This document shows, one piece after another, positions 5,922 to 13,710 of a stretch of 13,942 nt of DNA (positions within the stretch are counted from its first letter, which is position 1; the number at the start of each line of letters is the position of its first letter). The notes below the pieces were generated by a model. The model made no database searches. It saw only the letters and a program-made list of their open reading frames with translations, and was not told the origin of the DNA. Origin of the DNA: an uncultured Bacillota bacterium (GTDB lineage Bacteria; Bacillota; Dehalobacteriia; UBA4068); contig CAKRYM010000022.1 in the NCBI GenBank assembly GCA_934427095.1, positions 1 through 13,942 of the forward strand, written 5' to 3'. The position numbers and the translations under genes are program-made.

Positions 5922-6365
5922 TTAATTCTCCGTATTTTCTGGGGGTAGGGCTACGGTTAGGGCATTGCCGCAATTGGGGCAAAAGTGATGATTGGGCTGT
6001 ACAGGTTCACCACAGTTTGGGCAATTGGCTTGAATATCCGTTTCCATGGACTGGTCGGCGGTTTCGCTGTTTTCTGCTTCCCGATTTTTGGCGGCTTCAT
6101 GAATATCCTCGATTTTTTGCTGAAACTCCGCAATTTTCTCATTGGATAGGGCGATATTTTGGCAATGGTTCAGCACGGTCTGGCAAAAGTTTTGCTCCCC
6201 TTCGGTGTATTGCTCCCAGACACATTGGCCGATACGACTTTTGAGGAGGAGAATCACCCGCTCTTCGTCATTGATGGCGTTTTTTAGCTTGGTGATTTCC
6301 AGCAAATCTTTGGCGCCGCTTTTGGCGTTATTGGTAAACATATTCCATTTGTTTTTAAATTTCAT
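5922..6365 (-). CDS. Zinc-ribbon protein, uncharacterised
   Basis: ATG 6365 follows AAGGAGG at ideal spacing; an ATG seven codons upstream has no ribosome binding site. The 147-residue protein has no membrane segment. Its N-terminal 100 residues are mostly charged helix, likely partly coiled coil, starting MKFKNKWNMF. A Cys-X2-Cys-X10-Cys-X2-Cys zinc ribbon follows at about residues 115-133 (CPNCG ... CPNCG), then a short tail. Similar zinc-ribbon proteins are common in Bacillota and lack a defined role. It is the first gene of a two-gene operon with xpt and has its own promoter. I cannot propose a specific function. Confidence 0.88.
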   Translation of the reverse strand: MKFKNKWNMFTNNAKSGAKDLLEITKLKNAINDEERVILLLKSRIGQCVWEQYTEGEQNFCQTVLNHCQNIALSNEKIAEFQQKIEDIHEAAKNREAENSETADQSMETDIQANCPNCGEPVQPNHHFCPNCGNALTVALPPENTEN

Positions 6366-6398
6366 GGGGCCTCCTTGCTGGAGCATTCATTTTCCCTT

Positions 6399-6427
6399 AT
6401 TATAGCGCAGATCTTGCCGTATTTCAA
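6399..6427 (-). promoter_or_regulatory. Promoter of the zinc-ribbon-xpt operon
   Basis: Minus-strand TTGAAA (6427-6422), 17-base spacer, TATAAT (6404-6399). The 5' leader would be only about 30 bases, too short for a riboswitch. Confidence 0.85.
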
Positions 6428-6462
6428 CCTTTTCTCCCAGCGCAGCATAGGGTTTCTTGCAA

Positions 6463-6494
6463 GAAAAAAGCGGAGCGTAAAGCTCCGCTTTTTT
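6463..6494 (-). terminator. Intrinsic terminator after hpf
   Basis: A near-symmetric hairpin (AAAAGCGGAGC, short loop, GCTCCGCTTTT) with a T-run on both strands. It ends hpf and isolates it from the zinc-ribbon operon promoter. Confidence 0.9.
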
Positions 6495-6506
6495 GACGAA
6501 AGGCAA

Positions 6507-7022
6507 TTATTCTTCCGGCACCAGCAAGCCGTAGTCCCGGTCTTTGCGGTGATAGATCACGTTTACCGCATTGTTTTCCTCTGCGTTTAGGAAGACATAG
6601 AAGCTATGACCAATGAGATTCATTTGCATCACAGCCTCTTCTACGGACATGGGCTTGGTAGAATAGGTCTTGGTTCGGACAGGGGCGTCATCCTCCTGCC
6701 AAGCGGGGATGATTTCCGGCGTGGGCTTAGCCCCGCGGCTCCGCTTAATCAAACGATCCCGATATTTATGCAGCTGGCTTTCCAGCTTATCCATAACCAG
6801 GTCGATGCAGGCATACATATCGTAGCCTTCTTCCTCGCCCCGGATGATGATGCCGTTATAGGGGATGGTGATTTCTAAACGCTGCCGATCCCGTTCACAC
6901 CGCATGGTGACAGTTGCGTCGCTTTCACCAATGACTTTGTCCAGTTTAGACAGGCGTTTTTTGGTGTATTCCTTCATTGCATCGGTGATTTCGATATTTC
7001 TTCCCTTAAACGTTACCTTCAT
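6507..7022 (-). CDS. hpf: Ribosome hibernation-promoting factor, long form
   Basis: Long HPF binds the 30S decoding region through its N-terminal domain and dimerises 70S ribosomes into inactive 100S particles through its C-terminal domain. The start is ATG 7022 (MKVTFKGRN), seven bases after AGAGGTG; the ATG six codons upstream lacks spacing. The 171 residues contain the N-terminal domain (about 1-95, with TDAMKEYTKKRLSKLDK), a linker, and the C-terminal dimerisation domain (about 112-167, with KPMSVEEAVMQMNLIGHSFYVF), which distinguishes long from short HPF. It is transcribed alone, between a terminator and a sigma-H-like promoter, which fits stationary-phase expression. Confidence 0.97.
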   Translation of the reverse strand: MKVTFKGRNIEITDAMKEYTKKRLSKLDKVIGESDATVTMRCERDRQRLEITIPYNGIIIRGEEEGYDMYACIDLVMDKLESQLHKYRDRLIKRSRGAKPTPEIIPAWQEDDAPVRTKTYSTKPMSVEEAVMQMNLIGHSFYVFLNAEENNAVNVIYHRKDRDYGLLVPEE

Positions 7023-7063
7023 GAACATCACCTCTTCCAAAATATTGAAATGCCATGTTAAAC

Positions 7064-7090
7064 ATATTCACCAATACCAAGAAAAATCCT
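7064..7090 (-). promoter_or_regulatory. Sigma-H-like promoter of hpf
   Basis: The minus strand reads AGGATTT (7090-7084), 11 bases, then GGTGAATAT (7072-7064). This fits the Bacillus sigma-H pattern (AGGAWWW, 11-12 bases, RNNGAATWW) very well. The start codon lies about 40 bases downstream. B. subtilis hpf (yvyD) is known to be under sigma-H and sigma-B control, which supports the call. Confidence 0.7.
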
Positions 7091-7259
7091 GCTGAAAAGG
7101 GGAAATGCATATATATGAAATTTTTTGCTAGGAACAGGGGTTCGCCGATTTGTGTGGAATTACAAAATAGTTATGGCTATTCTGTTGAACCATGCTGGCT
7201 GCTCATTTTTTTTGCAGAAATAAGCAGCTGGAAGAGATTTGTATTGAGGAGGATACTGC

Positions 7260-7940
7260 ATGCTGATTCGCACTGTAAACCTGGGTAAGGTTTATAAAAA
7301 CGGCATTGTTGCACTGTCTGACATCAACATTTCTGTGGATTATGGAGAATTCGTTTTTCTCACTGGGGCTTCCGGCGCTGGGAAATCCACTTTAATTCGC
7401 CTGCTTTTCCGAGAAGAAATGCCTTCTGCTGGACAAATCCTGATTGGCGATCGTTCTGTGGTCAGACTAACCATGTCGGAAATCACCCGCTTAAGACGAA
7501 ACACCGGCGTCGTGTTCCAGGATTTCCGCTTAATGGAAAAAGGCACGGTTTTTGATAATGTCGCTTTTGCCTTAAAAGCCGTGGAACGCCCTTGGCCGGA
7601 GATTCAACGGCGCGTGCCTGCGGTTTTGGAGCGAGTCGGTTTGCAAGGCCGGGAAAAGGATAATGTTATGCACTTATCCGGTGGCGAACAGCAACGTGTG
7701 GCTGTAGCCCGTGCCATCATCAATAACCCCATTATTCTGTTTGCAGACGAACCTACGGGGGATTTGGACCCTAAGACCAGCGATGAGCTGATGCAGCTTT
7801 TCTTGGATATTAATGGGGAAGGCACCACGGTGGTCATGGCCACCCATGAACAGCGTATTGTGGACAAGCTGCAAAAACGCGTGATTACTTTGGAAAAAGG
7901 CCGGGTTATCGGCGACTGTGTGGGAGGGTGGCAACTGTGA
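7260..7940 (+). CDS. ftsE: Cell division ATP-binding protein FtsE
   Basis: FtsE is the cytoplasmic ATPase of the FtsEX complex, which transmits ATP hydrolysis through FtsX to peptidoglycan hydrolases outside the cell. ATG 7260 follows TTGAGGAGGATACTGC. The 226-residue protein shows Walker A GASGAGKST (36-44), a Q-loop (VVFQD, 84-88), the ABC signature LSGGEQQRVAVARA (139-152), Walker B IILFADEP (158-165) and the switch His in ATHE (196). All residues for ATP turnover are present. It is the first gene of the plus-strand operon, and its stop codon overlaps the ftsX start by four bases. The 237-base gap before it holds the hpf promoter; no convincing plus-strand promoter was found. Confidence 0.97.
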   Translation: MLIRTVNLGKVYKNGIVALSDINISVDYGEFVFLTGASGAGKSTLIRLLFREEMPSAGQILIGDRSVVRLTMSEITRLRRNTGVVFQDFRLMEKGTVFDNVAFALKAVERPWPEIQRRVPAVLERVGLQGREKDNVMHLSGGEQQRVAVARAIINNPIILFADEPTGDLDPKTSDELMQLFLDINGEGTTVVMATHEQRIVDKLQKRVITLEKGRVIGDCVGGWQL

Positions 7941-8821
7941 AATTCAGCAGCTTTCGTTATGTAGGACCCCAATGCTTTAAATCCATGCGTTACAATGGCT
8001 GGATGACCCTAGCCACGCTGATTACCATTACCATTGCCATGTTCCTCTTTGGCTTTTTCTGCGCCATTTTGGTGAATGTCCAGGCCAATCTGGATTCGGT
8101 GGAGCAGGATGTACGCATTCTGGTTTATGTGGACTATAGCGCTACCGCCCAGGATCAGGAAGCCCTCCGCGAGGAACTGGGCTGGATTAACGGCGTACAA
8201 TCCGTGGAGTTTGTGTCCAAGGAGGACGCTCTCCGGGATATGGAAGAACGCTACGGGGATGAGGATTTGTTGGAATCTTTGGGCGGGGTGAATCCCTTGC
8301 CGGATATGTTTTCCTTGACCGCCAGCGAACCTAGCTTAGTGGATAGTATTGCGGAAGCAGCAGGGAAAATGGACAATGTCTTTGAAGTCCGCTACGGCGA
8401 GGACACGGTTTCTCAGCTCTTCTCCTTTACCAGCACCTTGAAGAAATTCGGCTTCATTGTCATGGGGCTGTTGGCTGTTTGCGCTGTGGTGCTGATTTCT
8501 TTGGCCATTCGCTTGACCATTCAGAACCGGAAAAAAGAAATCATGGTCATGAAGTGGGTCGGGGCAACGGAATCCTTTATTCGCTGGCCTTTCCTCTTAG
8601 AAGGGATGATTTTGGGCTTTGGCGGCTCTTTACTCGCTTTGGCTTTGCTTTTACCCTTGTATGACCGGGCCGCGGTTTATGTAGGGATGAATGTGGGCTT
8701 TTTGGAAATTTTGCCTTTGTCCCAGGTCTGGTTGCCTGCAACGGCAGTGATGCTGCTTTCTGGTTTGCTGTTGGGTATTATCGGCAGTATGTTGCCCTTG
8801 GCTCGTTTTATGGATGTATAA
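7937..8821 (+). CDS. ftsX: Cell division permease-like protein FtsX
   Basis: FtsX is the membrane partner of FtsE and the receptor for an extracellular murein hydrolase. The start chosen is GTG 7937, eight bases after GGGAGGG and overlapping the ftsE stop (GTGA); a GTG three codons upstream has poor spacing. The 294 residues show a short cytoplasmic N-terminus, TM1 (about 24-46), a large extracellular loop (about 47-170) and TM2-TM4 at about 171-191, 217-241 and 264-288. The cytoplasmic loop NRKKEIMVMKWVGATESFIRWPFLLEG is typical of FtsX. The extracellular loop is expected to bind the coiled coil of the next gene's product. Confidence 0.97.
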   Translation: MKFSSFRYVGPQCFKSMRYNGWMTLATLITITIAMFLFGFFCAILVNVQANLDSVEQDVRILVYVDYSATAQDQEALREELGWINGVQSVEFVSKEDALRDMEERYGDEDLLESLGGVNPLPDMFSLTASEPSLVDSIAEAAGKMDNVFEVRYGEDTVSQLFSFTSTLKKFGFIVMGLLAVCAVVLISLAIRLTIQNRKKEIMVMKWVGATESFIRWPFLLEGMILGFGGSLLALALLLPLYDRAAVYVGMNVGFLEILPLSQVWLPATAVMLLSGLLLGIIGSMLPLARFMDV

Positions 8822-8842
8822 GGTTAAACAAGGAGGGTATAA

Positions 8843-10039
8843 ATGGAACGAATCTTTTTTGCAAAAAAGCGCTGGTTGGGTATATTGATTCTTGGCTTTG
8901 CCATACTGTTACTAGGCTTAAGTAGCCCCGCCTTGGCCACGGAAGCTTCCGGAGGTACTGAGGAAGAGGAAATGAGCCTGGAGGATTACCGGGAACAGCA
9001 GAAAGAATTGGAAATCAAAAAAGAACAGCTGGGCGATCAGATCGACAATTTAGAAGGGCAGATCGACAGCTATGAGCTGGAAGTATACCGGCTGGAAGAT
9101 GAGATGAGTATTTTGCAGGAGCAAATCCTGTTGTCTGAGGATGCCATCACCACCGCTGAGGATTTGGTGGAACAATACCAGGTGGAGTTGGAGGATGCTC
9201 AGGCTAGACTTTTGGAACGGCAGGAGCTCTTGTCCCAGCGTTTGGTCAGCCTTTATGTGTATGGGGATGTGAACATTTGGGACGTCTTGACCGGCACCAG
9301 CAGCTTCCGGGATTTTCTCAGCGTTTTTGATATGACTAGCTTCATCATGGATCAGGATGAGGTTTTGCTGAACCAAGTGAAGGAAGAAACCGCCAATATT
9401 GAAGAATTAAAATCTGCGGCAGAGGATGCTTTGGCGGAACAGGAAAGAGTGCAGGGCCAGTTACTGGATCAAAAAAATGAGCTGAATCAAAAGCAGAGCG
9501 AATATTACGGCTTGATTGATCAGACCAATGTCAGCTTGGCTGAGCTGGACGCTATTTATGAGGAAACAGAGGCTGCTGCCGCGGCAGTGACGGATATCAT
9601 CCGCAAATTGTTGGCCAGCTCTGACTCCACCATTTCCTTTGGCGGCGTTTTCATCTGGCCTCTGCCCAGCTCCTGGACGTATATCAGTTCTGAATACGGT
9701 TATCGTACCCATCCTATTTATGGGAACTATCGTTTCCATAGCGGTATTGATATCCCGGCTAATGCCGGCACCAATATTTATGCTGCCGCAGATGGACAAG
9801 TCATCCTGGCGGAGTACTTAAGCGGTTATGGCAACACCATTATGGTGGACCATGGGGACGGGATCGTCACCCTTTACGGACATATGAGCGGCTACGGTGA
9901 TTTTGGCGTAGGCGAATATGTGGTGGCCGGAGATACCATTGGTTATGTGGGCACCACCGGCGCTTCCACTGGGAATCACCTGCATTTTGAGGTGCGCCTG
10001 AACGGTACGGCAACTAGCCCCTGGGATTATTTGAATTAA
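8843..10039 (+). CDS. Secreted coiled-coil M23 (LytM) murein hydrolase, PcsB/EnvC-like
   Basis: ATG 8843 follows AAGGAGGG. Residues 1-32 form a signal peptide ending ALA. Residues of about 40-255 are a long, acidic, heptad-rich coiled coil, and the C-terminal 125 residues are an M23 zinc endopeptidase domain. The metal and catalytic residues are all present: H299 and D303 in HSGID, H347 in YGHMS, H379 and H381 in GNHLHFE. Unlike E. coli EnvC, whose LytM domain is degenerate and only activates amidases, this protein should cut peptidoglycan cross-links itself. Its place 21 bases after ftsX, and the coiled coil, indicate FtsEX control, as for PcsB and CwlO-type hydrolases. Substrate bond is not determinable here. 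Confidence 0.95.
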   Translation: MERIFFAKKRWLGILILGFAILLLGLSSPALATEASGGTEEEEMSLEDYREQQKELEIKKEQLGDQIDNLEGQIDSYELEVYRLEDEMSILQEQILLSEDAITTAEDLVEQYQVELEDAQARLLERQELLSQRLVSLYVYGDVNIWDVLTGTSSFRDFLSVFDMTSFIMDQDEVLLNQVKEETANIEELKSAAEDALAEQERVQGQLLDQKNELNQKQSEYYGLIDQTNVSLAELDAIYEETEAAAAAVTDIIRKLLASSDSTISFGGVFIWPLPSSWTYISSEYGYRTHPIYGNYRFHSGIDIPANAGTNIYAAADGQVILAEYLSGYGNTIMVDHGDGIVTLYGHMSGYGDFGVGEYVVAGDTIGYVGTTGASTGNHLHFEVRLNGTATSPWDYLN

Positions 10040-10081
10040 GGTCCTAACCGTAGGAATAAACCAAAGGAAAAGGTTCTGTTG

Positions 10082-11218
10082 ATGAGAGAAGGAAAATCCG
10101 CAGGGCGCTGGCTCCTGCTATTGATGAGCATCATCGGTTTGGTTAGCCTTTCTTCCCCTGCTTGGGCCGGGGAAACAGAGGAGGGGAATTCCCCTTCTTC
10201 TATTGCGGAGGTAGCTCAGCTGGCCCATTCCGTGATTACCGCTCAGATTGAACAGTATTACGATCATTATTTCTATTATTACACCGCAGAAGAATATCAG
10301 ATGATGATTGAAGATTATGAGGGTAGCTTTGGCGGTGTGGGCATTTCCATGACCAATAATGAGGATGGCAATGCCGAAGTAGTGACGGTGATTGACGATA
10401 CTCCTGCTGCCCAGACGGGGATTGACGTGGGGGATGTGATTGAAACCGTGGACGGGGAAAATGCCTTGGGCTGGACTACGGATTTGGTCGCTTCCAAAAT
10501 CCGCGGCGAGTTGGGCACCAGCGTTACCATTGGCTTTCGCCGGGAAAGCGGTGACTACTATGAGGTGACTTTGACCAGGGAAACCATTGTTTCCCCCTCT
10601 GTGGAAGGGAAAATTTTGGAGGAATTACCCCATACCGCTTATATCAGCCTCTATGATTTTACAGAGCAGACGCCGGATGAATTCAAAGCCTTGTTTGACG
10701 AATTGGCAGCAGAATGCGGCGGAATTGAGAATTTGGTCATTGACCTTAGGTCCAATGGGGGCGGTAGCTTCTGGGCTTCCTTAAATATTGCCAATTTCTT
10801 TGTGCCGGAGAATCAACTGCTGGTCCGGGAAAAAACCAAGGATGGCAGCGTTCCTTATCGTAGTGTCAATGGGGAGCTTTCTGAAGTAAAGTTAGCCCTG
10901 CTTGTCAATGAATATTCCGCCTCTGCTTCCGAGGTTTTGGCCGGCGCTTTGCGGGATGAGGCTGGGGCTGTGTTAATCGGTACCCGTACCTTTGGTAAAG
11001 GGATTACCCAGGCCATGGTTCTGCTTTCTTCTGGCTCTGGCTTGCGTTACACCAATGGCCGGTATTATACTCCGGCGGACGTGGACTTGCACGGGGTCGG
11101 GTTGGCGGCGGATATCGAAATCCCCCTGACAGAGACGGAAACCTATGAGACCTATTGGTCCACGGACCCGACTGTCAGTAAGCATATCCAGGCGGCTCTG
11201 GACTATTTTGCCCAATAA
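10082..11218 (+). CDS. Exported PDZ-containing S41 (CtpA/CtpB-type) serine protease
   Basis: ATG 10082 lies eight bases after AAAGGAAAAGG; a TTG one codon earlier is also possible. The 378-residue protein has a signal peptide (cut likely after AWA, residue 29), then a helical segment, a PDZ domain (about 75-155, with FGGVGISM and VGDVIETVDGE) and an S41 protease domain (about 165-345). The expected Ser/Lys dyad is present: Ser near 281 in EYSASASEV and Lys near 306 in TFGKGITQ, 25 residues apart as in Prc. Such proteases process envelope or signalling proteins. In B. subtilis ctpB also follows ftsEX and acts in sporulation; here it may act on the M23 protein or other exported proteins, which is inference. 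Confidence 0.95.
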   Translation: MREGKSAGRWLLLLMSIIGLVSLSSPAWAGETEEGNSPSSIAEVAQLAHSVITAQIEQYYDHYFYYYTAEEYQMMIEDYEGSFGGVGISMTNNEDGNAEVVTVIDDTPAAQTGIDVGDVIETVDGENALGWTTDLVASKIRGELGTSVTIGFRRESGDYYEVTLTRETIVSPSVEGKILEELPHTAYISLYDFTEQTPDEFKALFDELAAECGGIENLVIDLRSNGGGSFWASLNIANFFVPENQLLVREKTKDGSVPYRSVNGELSEVKLALLVNEYSASASEVLAGALRDEAGAVLIGTRTFGKGITQAMVLLSSGSGLRYTNGRYYTPADVDLHGVGLAADIEIPLTETETYETYWSTDPTVSKHIQAALDYFAQ

Positions 11219-11237
11219 GGCCTAAGGAGGAAAGACC

Positions 11238-11909
11238 ATGGACGAAAGAGAGATTTTTTCCCATGTGGATCATACCTTGCTCAAGCCGGATTGCTCGTTT
11301 CAGGCCATCCGTTGGCTTTGCCAAGAGGCGGAGGAATATGGTGCAGCTTCGGTTTGCATTCCTTCTTCTTATGTGAGCCAAGCCAGAGAATGTTTTCCGG
11401 ACTTGCGTATCGGCACGGTGATTGGCTTTCCTTGGGGGTATTGCCCCCCGGCCGTGAAAGTTTACGCTGCCCGCCGGGCTGTTTTAGACGGCGCTGATGA
11501 GCTGGACACGGTCATTGATTTAGGCGCAGTTAAGGATAGGGCTTATCATAAGATTAGAAGCGAGCTTTGCGCCTTGCGGGAGGCGGCGCCGGAATCCACC
11601 ATTAAGGTGATTGTGGAAACCTGCTGGCTCACCCGGGAGGAAAAGGAGGATATTTGCAAAGTTATCCTCTCCACGGACATGGATTATTTGAAAACCTCCA
11701 CAGGATTTGGCCCAGCCGGGGCAGATTTGGCGGATGTAGCTTTGTTCCGGCAATTGCTGGGCAAGGAATTGAAGATTAAGGCTGCTGGCGGTATTCGAAC
11801 TAAGGAGCAAATGGAGGCCTTTTTGGCTGCTGGTTGCGACCGCATCGGTTCCAGCAATGGGGTAAAAGCCCTGTTCGCAGGGAAACAACAGCAGGAAGAT
11901 GAGAAATAA
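11238..11909 (+). CDS. deoC: Deoxyribose-phosphate aldolase
   Basis: DeoC splits 2-deoxyribose 5-phosphate into glyceraldehyde 3-phosphate and acetaldehyde, the last step of deoxynucleoside breakdown. ATG 11238 follows AAGGAGG. The 223-residue TIM-barrel protein has HVDHTLLKP at the N-terminus, ELDTVIDLG (catalytic Asp90), DYLKTSTGFG with the Schiff-base Lys152, and KAAGGIRT with the proton-relay Lys181. It lies 19 bases after the S41 protease gene and is probably the last gene of the ftsE operon, although its metabolic role is unrelated. A strong terminator follows. Confidence 0.96.
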   Translation: MDEREIFSHVDHTLLKPDCSFQAIRWLCQEAEEYGAASVCIPSSYVSQARECFPDLRIGTVIGFPWGYCPPAVKVYAARRAVLDGADELDTVIDLGAVKDRAYHKIRSELCALREAAPESTIKVIVETCWLTREEKEDICKVILSTDMDYLKTSTGFGPAGADLADVALFRQLLGKELKIKAAGGIRTKEQMEAFLAAGCDRIGSSNGVKALFAGKQQQEDEK

Positions 11910-11923
11910 GCGAATAGATAAAG

Positions 11924-11958
11924 AAAAACCAGCTTTGTTCAAACAAAGCTGGTTTTTT
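11924..11958. terminator. Bidirectional intrinsic terminator between deoC and pgeF
   Basis: AAAAACCAGCTTTG, a short loop, and CAAAGCTGGTTTTTT. A long perfect stem with an A-run on one side and a T-run on the other, it serves both convergent genes. Confidence 0.93.
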
Positions 11959-11962
11959 GTGC

Positions 11963-12790
11963 TTATTTCAACATGACTACTGCGGCTAAAGCGCCTCTGG
12001 CTTCCCCCTGTATCCGGTGAGAGAAAAAGACATCAGCATGGCAAATGGTGCAAAGGCCGCCTACGGCGATATTTTTTTCCGGCAGGCCGGCGCGCTCCAA
12101 AAGGATACGGTTTGTGCGCCACATATCTGCCAGGTATTTGCCGTTTTCCTTGGGGTCTGTCCGCACGGTGGAAGCGTCCACCTGGCGAAAAGCTTGGGCG
12201 GTTTCTGCATCCACCTGATAGCAGCAAGGACCAGCGCTGGGCCCAATGGCTGCGTAAATATGCTCAGCCTTGGCCCCCAAAGAAAGGAGCTTTTCTACGG
12301 TGACCTTAGCCATGCCAGATACGGTGCCCCGCCAGCCGGAATGGGAAGTGGCGGCGATGTTTTTATCTGCGGCAAAAAAGAGCAGGGGCGTGCAGTCTGC
12401 GTACATGGTAACCAAGGGCAGCTGCTTTTCTTGGGTATACAAACCGTCGACATCCGTATATCCTCGTTCCAGAAAATAGCCCTTGCCAGCGTCAGTAGCT
12501 TTTGCTTCCCGCAAATTCGTGGTATGGGTTTGCTGGCTAAGTACGGTGCGTTCTGCGCTAAAGCCTGTAGCCTGGGCAAAACGGCGTAGGTTTTCTAAGA
12601 GAGCTTCGGGGTCATCCCCCCGGCTGATGCCCAGATTCAGCTGGCTGTAGCAGCCTTGGCTTACGCCGCCGATACGGCTAGAAAAGACGCCTAAGAAACG
12701 ATCCCGAAAAGGGTCGAACAAAGGAAATTCATAAAACAGCAAGCCATCTTTTTCTACCGGGCGGATTTGGTCAGTGGCAGGATAACGCAT
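11963..12790 (-). CDS. pgeF: Peptidoglycan editing factor PgeF (YlmD/YfiH, multicopper polyphenol oxidase fold)
   Basis: Family members remove wrongly incorporated residues from peptidoglycan precursors (E. coli PgeF) or act on purine nucleosides; older annotation calls them laccases. The start is ATG 12790 (MRYPATDQ), seven bases after GGAGGT; an ATG two codons upstream is too close. The 275 residues carry the family metal/active-site triad: His89 in SQQTHT, Cys133 in ADCTPLLF and His150 in HSGWRGT. IGPSAGPCCYQV and a C-terminal HADVFFSHRIQGE are also conserved. It is monocistronic with its own promoter, divergent from the deacetylase gene. Confidence 0.95.
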   Translation of the reverse strand: MRYPATDQIRPVEKDGLLFYEFPLFDPFRDRFLGVFSSRIGGVSQGCYSQLNLGISRGDDPEALLENLRRFAQATGFSAERTVLSQQTHTTNLREAKATDAGKGYFLERGYTDVDGLYTQEKQLPLVTMYADCTPLLFFAADKNIAATSHSGWRGTVSGMAKVTVEKLLSLGAKAEHIYAAIGPSAGPCCYQVDAETAQAFRQVDASTVRTDPKENGKYLADMWRTNRILLERAGLPEKNIAVGGLCTICHADVFFSHRIQGEARGALAAVVMLK

Positions 12791-12820
12791 ACCCATTACC
12801 TCCTCAGGAATTCTGTTTCT

Positions 12821-12849
12821 ATTTTACGGGATATCCCATAAAAACACAA
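12821..12849 (-). promoter_or_regulatory. Predicted pgeF promoter with a palindrome in the spacer
   Basis: Minus-strand TTGTGT (12849-12844), 17-base spacer, TAAAAT (12826-12821). The spacer contains the perfect palindrome GGGATATCCC (12828-12837), a possible operator. Confidence 0.65.
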
Positions 12850-12885
12850 GAGCATATTCTCGATTGGGTAGGAATAGAATGTGCC

Positions 12886-13623
12886 ATGAGAAAAACAACA
12901 GCTTATCTAATTTTATGGGGATGTATTTTTCTCCTGGCAGGCAGTTTATTGCTTCATGGCCAACCAGGAAAGGAAGAAGGCCTAGCCGCCGGGGAAGTGG
13001 CGGCGGATGGGCCCATTATTGCCTTAACCTTTGACGACGGTCCCAGCGACTATACCATTGAGCTGGCCCAAGGCTTGGCAGACCGTGGGGTTAAAGCAAC
13101 CTTCTTTGTCCTGGGGCAGCAGGTAGAAAAATACCCTGAGGAAACCGCTCTTCTGGCGGAGCTGGGGCATCAAATTGGTTCCCATGGTTATGATCATAGC
13201 GCGTCTTTTACCGTGCTTTCGGATCAAGCATTAGCAGACCAGCTGGATCAAACCATTGCGGCAGTGGAGGAGGCTGCCGGAGTGGAACCTGTGTATGTAC
13301 GCCCCCCTTATGGCTCCATCAATAAACGGACGGCGCAGAAAATTCCCCAGCCTTTGATGCTTTGGACATTAGATACTCGAGATTGGGCTACCCAGGACGC
13401 AGATTCCGTGCGGGAATCTATTTTGTCTCAGGCCAAAGACGGCAGCGTGGTCATTCTCCATGACGGCTATCCCACTACCGTGGAAGGGGTCTTGGAAGCA
13501 GTGGATACCTTGCTGGCAGAAGGGTGGCAGTTTGTTACCTTGGAGGAGTATTATGCCAAACAGGGCATGACGCCGGAACCGGGCCAGGTTTACCGGGGAA
13601 CCGCCTTGGCGGATATCAATTAA
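12886..13623 (+). CDS. Exported NodB-type polysaccharide deacetylase
   Basis: Carbohydrate esterase family 4 enzymes remove N- or O-acetyl groups from peptidoglycan or other polysaccharides. ATG 12886 is the only plausible start, but its ribosome binding site is weak (AGGAATAG far upstream). The 245-residue protein has an N-terminal signal anchor or signal peptide (residues 5-24) and a NodB domain (about 43-225). All five motifs are intact: TFDDGP with Asp50 and Asp51, SHGYDH with metal ligands His100 and His104, RPPYG (139-143), DTRDW (163-167) and ILHDG with His192. The domain begins close to the anchor, so it probably acts at the outer face of the membrane. The substrate is unknown; spore-cortex (PdaA/PdaB-like) or vegetative peptidoglycan are both possible. 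Confidence 0.95.
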   Translation: MRKTTAYLILWGCIFLLAGSLLLHGQPGKEEGLAAGEVAADGPIIALTFDDGPSDYTIELAQGLADRGVKATFFVLGQQVEKYPEETALLAELGHQIGSHGYDHSASFTVLSDQALADQLDQTIAAVEEAAGVEPVYVRPPYGSINKRTAQKIPQPLMLWTLDTRDWATQDADSVRESILSQAKDGSVVILHDGYPTTVEGVLEAVDTLLAEGWQFVTLEEYYAKQGMTPEPGQVYRGTALADIN

Positions 13624-13670
13624 GAAAAACGCCCAGGCCCAGACCTGAGCCATAATACGTTTGACCAGAG

Positions 13671-13706
13671 AAAAGGACGGTATGGCTTTCGCCATGCCGT
13701 CCTTTT
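13671..13706. terminator. Bidirectional intrinsic terminator
   Basis: AAAAGGACGG-TATGGC, loop TTTC, GCCATG-CCGTCCTTTT: a long stem with one mismatch flanked by A and T runs. It lies between the convergent deacetylase gene and the gene at the right edge. Confidence 0.88.
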
Positions 13707-13710
13707 CGGC

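Noticed and set aside
7130..7259. Possible plus-strand promoter for ftsE (TTGTGT ... TATGGC) and a weak GCTGCT/AGCAGC hairpin
   Set aside because: The -10 match is poor and the hairpin stem is only six pairs; neither is better than chance for AT-rich DNA.
12017..12589. A 190-codon open frame on the plus strand
   Set aside because: It is antisense to pgeF, whose active-site motifs are intact, and has no initiation signals.
12830..12885. CATATTCT upstream of the deacetylase, resembling sporulation sigma-E/K -10 boxes
   Set aside because: No matching -35 element at the right distance, so a sporulation promoter cannot be supported.
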